Shown here: in pieces, positions 61,389 through 64,000 of the stretch | How positions within the stretch are numbered: position 1 is the first letter of the stretch | How the letters are laid out: every line of letters starts with the position of its first letter | NCBI GenBank assembly: GCA_019925795.1 | Contig: CM034314.1 | Coordinates: forward strand, 83,324,780-83,388,779 | Length of the DNA: 64,000 bases | Reading direction: 5' to 3' | Source: Dendrobium chrysotoxum | Lineage: Eukaryota; Streptophyta; Magnoliopsida; Asparagales; Orchidaceae | Position numbers and translations under genes: made by a program | Notes under the pieces: model-generated | Seen by the model: the letters and a program-made list of their open reading frames with translations, nothing else | What the model was told of the DNA's origin: nothing | The model's database searches: none

Positions 61389-64000
61389 CTCTCCCTCAAG
61401 CTGGGGAATATAGATCTGTCATTCTCAACTTGGCAATCATTCTGAGAAAGACGAAGCTATCCAATCCTTTGATAAGGATGTCTGCAAGTTGATCTTTCGA
61501 TGATACATGGTTGATACATATTAGACCACTGTCTAATTTTTCTTTAATAAAATGTCTGTCCACTTCTATGTGCTAGGCCATGTCATGATGAACTGGATTG
61601 TGGACTATGCTGATTGTTGATTTGTTGTCACAATGTAGCTTCATGGGATCGTCCCACTTGATCCTTAGTTCTTCTAGAATCATCTTGATCCATCGTAACT
61701 CACATATTCCCAAGGCCATAGTTTTATATTCTGCTTTTGCAATAGAACTTGCCATCACATTATGTTTCTTGCTTCTCCATGTAACTAGGTTACCTCCAAT
61801 AAATGTGCAGTATCCAAAGGTAGATCTTCTGTCTACTGGTGATCCTGCATAATCCGCATCAGTGTATGCTTCTAGGGTTATTCCGTGATCTCTTCTAAAG
61901 AGAATCTCTTTCTCTGGGTTTCCCTTAAGGTAGTGCAGTATTCCATCTACCACTTGCATATGAGCCTATTTTGGATTCTGCATAAACTGACTGACCTTGC
62001 TTACAGTAAATGTTATATCTAATCTAATGTGGGAAAGGTAGATCAATTTTCTTACAAGTCTCTGGTAAGCCCTTTATCTACATCTAGATCTTCTTTTTTT
62101 CCCCAGTTTAAGATTTGGCTCTACTGGTGTTGGTGCTGGTTTACAAGCTAGTTTACTTGTTTCTTTTATGGCATTTTTTCAAATTTTCATCAGATAAGGC
62201 CTCAGAAATATTATTAGGAATATGAATATCTTCTAGTGTAACCAAGAAGTTTTTGTGTGAGGATGAAAACTATTTAAGGAAATAGAGTTAGTTATGGGGT
62301 ACAAGGGAGGTGGTGAATTTGTATTTACCTTAATTTCAGGAGATGGTTCAGATTCTTGGATCTACTTCGAAGCACAATTTGGATTTGTACGCTTGGAATA
62401 TACATTCCCAAATCTACTGACAGCTTAGTCTTCAGTTTCCCTATTTTTGGATTCAGGAGAATTGGTTTGAGGTGGTGGAGGAAGATCAAGAGGGGCAAGT
62501 TCACTTTCCTCATCTTCCTCAGTTTTAGTCTCCCCCTGAAAATGAGGTTTGATAAAATAGGAATTTTGCTCATCAAAGACAACATCAACTAAGACAAGGG
62601 TTTTTTGTGTGGGGGGATGATAACACTTGTAATCTTTTTTGGTGGCTGAATATCCAACAAAGATGCATTTGAGTGCTCTTGGATCTAATTTTTCTCTATT
62701 GTGGTTGTGGATGTGGACATAGGCAGTGCACCCAAAGATTCTGGGTGTAAGGTGTTACGCCGGTTCAAATTGAACCGACCCAGCCGGCCCAAGGGGGGCC
62801 GGCTCAGCAAGTCTACAGGAGGCAGAACCAGTCCGCCTCCTCTGTTTTTCCGCCCAATGGGTGGGTCCCACCCACTTAAACAAATTCAAAATCAATTAGG
62901 AGGGGGCGGCTAGGGCTTTGGGAGGGAAATTAATTAGGAAATCTTTTGTATTGTGGTGAATTTGCTGTTTTTCCTCCAATTAGTGATAGGTTTGCTTGCG
63001 AACTCAAGTATTTCCTATCATAAGGTTATTATGGGTTCGTAACTCAGGATAAAAGGAGGACAGAATATCCATTGGAGTTTTTAGTCCCAGCCTCCCAGGG
63101 CTGTTAAAGGTAGACGGTTTATGAGGTAAGTGACGGTTTATGAGGTAATAGGATTTGGGTATATTGTGGTCGAATAGGAAAGCACGAGTGAAGGCTAGAA
63201 GGTGACCATTTTTTCTTTCCACAGCCTCATTTTGTTGTGGGGTGTGAACGTAGGAGGACTCATGGATGATACATTTACTTTGGAAGTAGGAGGATAGGGT
63301 TTGGTTGAAATAGTCTTTAGCATTGTCGGAACGAAACTTCCTTATTTTTACCCCGAATTGATTCTGGATCATGGTGTGAAAATGGGGAGAATGGTGCTAA
63401 TGTCAAATTTATTTTCGAGGAGATAGATCCAAGAAACTCGAGTACAATCATCAATGAACGCTACAAACCAGTGTTCCCTAGAGATGTTGGGAATTTTTTA
63501 GAGTCCCCTTATATCACTATGAATAAAATAGAATGGAGTATCACATCTCTCTTTTTTATTTGGAAAAGAAGCTCTTTTATGTTTGGCTAACTCATAAGTT
63601 TCACAATAAAAATATTCATTTTCTAATTTCTGGAAAAATTTTGAATACACATATTTTAGGATATCAAAAGATGGATGTCCTAATCTATAATGATGAAGCC
63701 AAATAGTGAATTTCTTGTCACCTAGGGATAACATAGAGTAGCTATTTTTAGATTTGTTCAGCTCTTCCAGGTAGTACAGTCCAGCTCTCTCCTTAACAAG
63801 TCCAATCTTCTTCCTCGATCCCTGGTCATGAAATAAGCAATAGGTAGGGTTTAAAAGTGCTTAACAATTATGGTCACTGGTAAGTTTTTGTATATATATG
63901 AGATTTGTGGATAATTGAGGTACATTGAGCACATTTTTTAGAGTAAGGGAAGGAGATAAGGGTATGTCACCTTGGCCTTCTACTGTGGCAAGAGAAGCAT
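61389..64000 (-). mobile_element. Ty1/copia retrotransposon, internal part, RT core deleted, runs off window
   Basis: Minus strand, 5' to 3': GAG-pre-integrase (63734-63498, RLGHPS and a damaged zinc knuckle), integrase core (HSDIRGL, KFRSDNAKDYF, QNEAVERKNG, with frame breaks near 63375-63500), then a linker (62590-62190) with KLDPRALKCIFVGYSA. RNase H follows at 61959-61573 (EAYTDADYAGSPVDRRST, a HCDNKST motif and SIVHNPVHHD). Between about 62185 and 62165 the sequence jumps from the start of the reverse transcriptase (EALSDEN) to a point after its catalytic YVDD (KLACKPAPTPVEPN). A 268-bp insert sits at 62753-63020. The element cannot be autonomous. It lies upstream of the last visible IDI exon and in its orientation. 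Confidence 0.9.
62753..63020. mobile_element. 268-bp TG..CA insertion with 5-bp target duplication
   Basis: Starts TGTTACGCCGG, ends TTTCCTATCA, flanked by TAAGG on both sides (62748-62752, 63021-63025). It interrupts the copia open frame between LRTHNNL and IFGCT, so the borders are certain. It is non-coding, with a GGCCGGCCC-type palindromic region near 62780-62810. TG..CA ends and a 5-bp duplication mark a short solo LTR or TRIM-type LTR. Orientation unknown. Confidence 0.8.

Overview
The window is nuclear DNA of a flowering plant with a repeat-rich genome and long introns. A monocot is possible, but the sequence does not settle it. The evidence is spliced genes with GT/AG introns, plant isoprenoid-pathway, serine carboxypeptidase-like and PP2C proteins, RTE, copia and SINE retroelements, and MITEs. 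There are no operons, CRISPR arrays or prokaryotic signals.

Three protein genes can be supported. (1) The C-terminal two exons of a PP2C-type protein phosphatase lie at 17499-18341 (+). (2) A complete 14-exon serine carboxypeptidase-like gene (SCPL20 type, 493 codons) lies at 26822-33023 (-). (3) An isopentenyl-diphosphate delta-isomerase gene lies on the minus strand. Four exons sit at 47194-48345 and the next upstream exon sits at 61044-61099, across a 12.7-kb intron filled with repeats. Its first exon is not visible and is probably beyond the right edge. A possible gene remnant lies at 12901-13742 (-).

Layout: 1-3108 is a dead RTE-type LINE. 3768-16970 is a mass of a non-coding, modular repeat family, called R1 here, whose copies begin TGTGGGCTCC; it includes an array of about 160-bp units. 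16971-18780 holds the PP2C exons. 18810-22900 is another R1 copy. 22900-26100 holds low-complexity and tandem repeats and degenerate telomere-like CCCTAAA/TTTAGGG DNA. 26822-33023 is the SCPL gene. 33300-40800 is a diverged tandem duplication carrying relics of one LTR family, MITEs and SINEs. 43800-46806 is a nest of insertions: an RTE relic hit by a solo LTR and by a MITE that itself carries a hAT-like element. 47194-61099 is the isomerase gene, with two R1 copies in its giant intron. 61100-64000 is a minus-strand Ty1/copia element that has lost its reverse transcriptase core and carries a 268-bp LTR-like insertion.

The genes have unrelated jobs: isoprenoid precursor isomerisation, a secreted or vacuolar peptidase or acyltransferase, and protein dephosphorylation. 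The most unusual content is R1. Several copies share an order of parts: head, short palindromic modules, hairpin array, AT-rich spacer, GC-rich purine-rich block. I do not recognise it as a named element.
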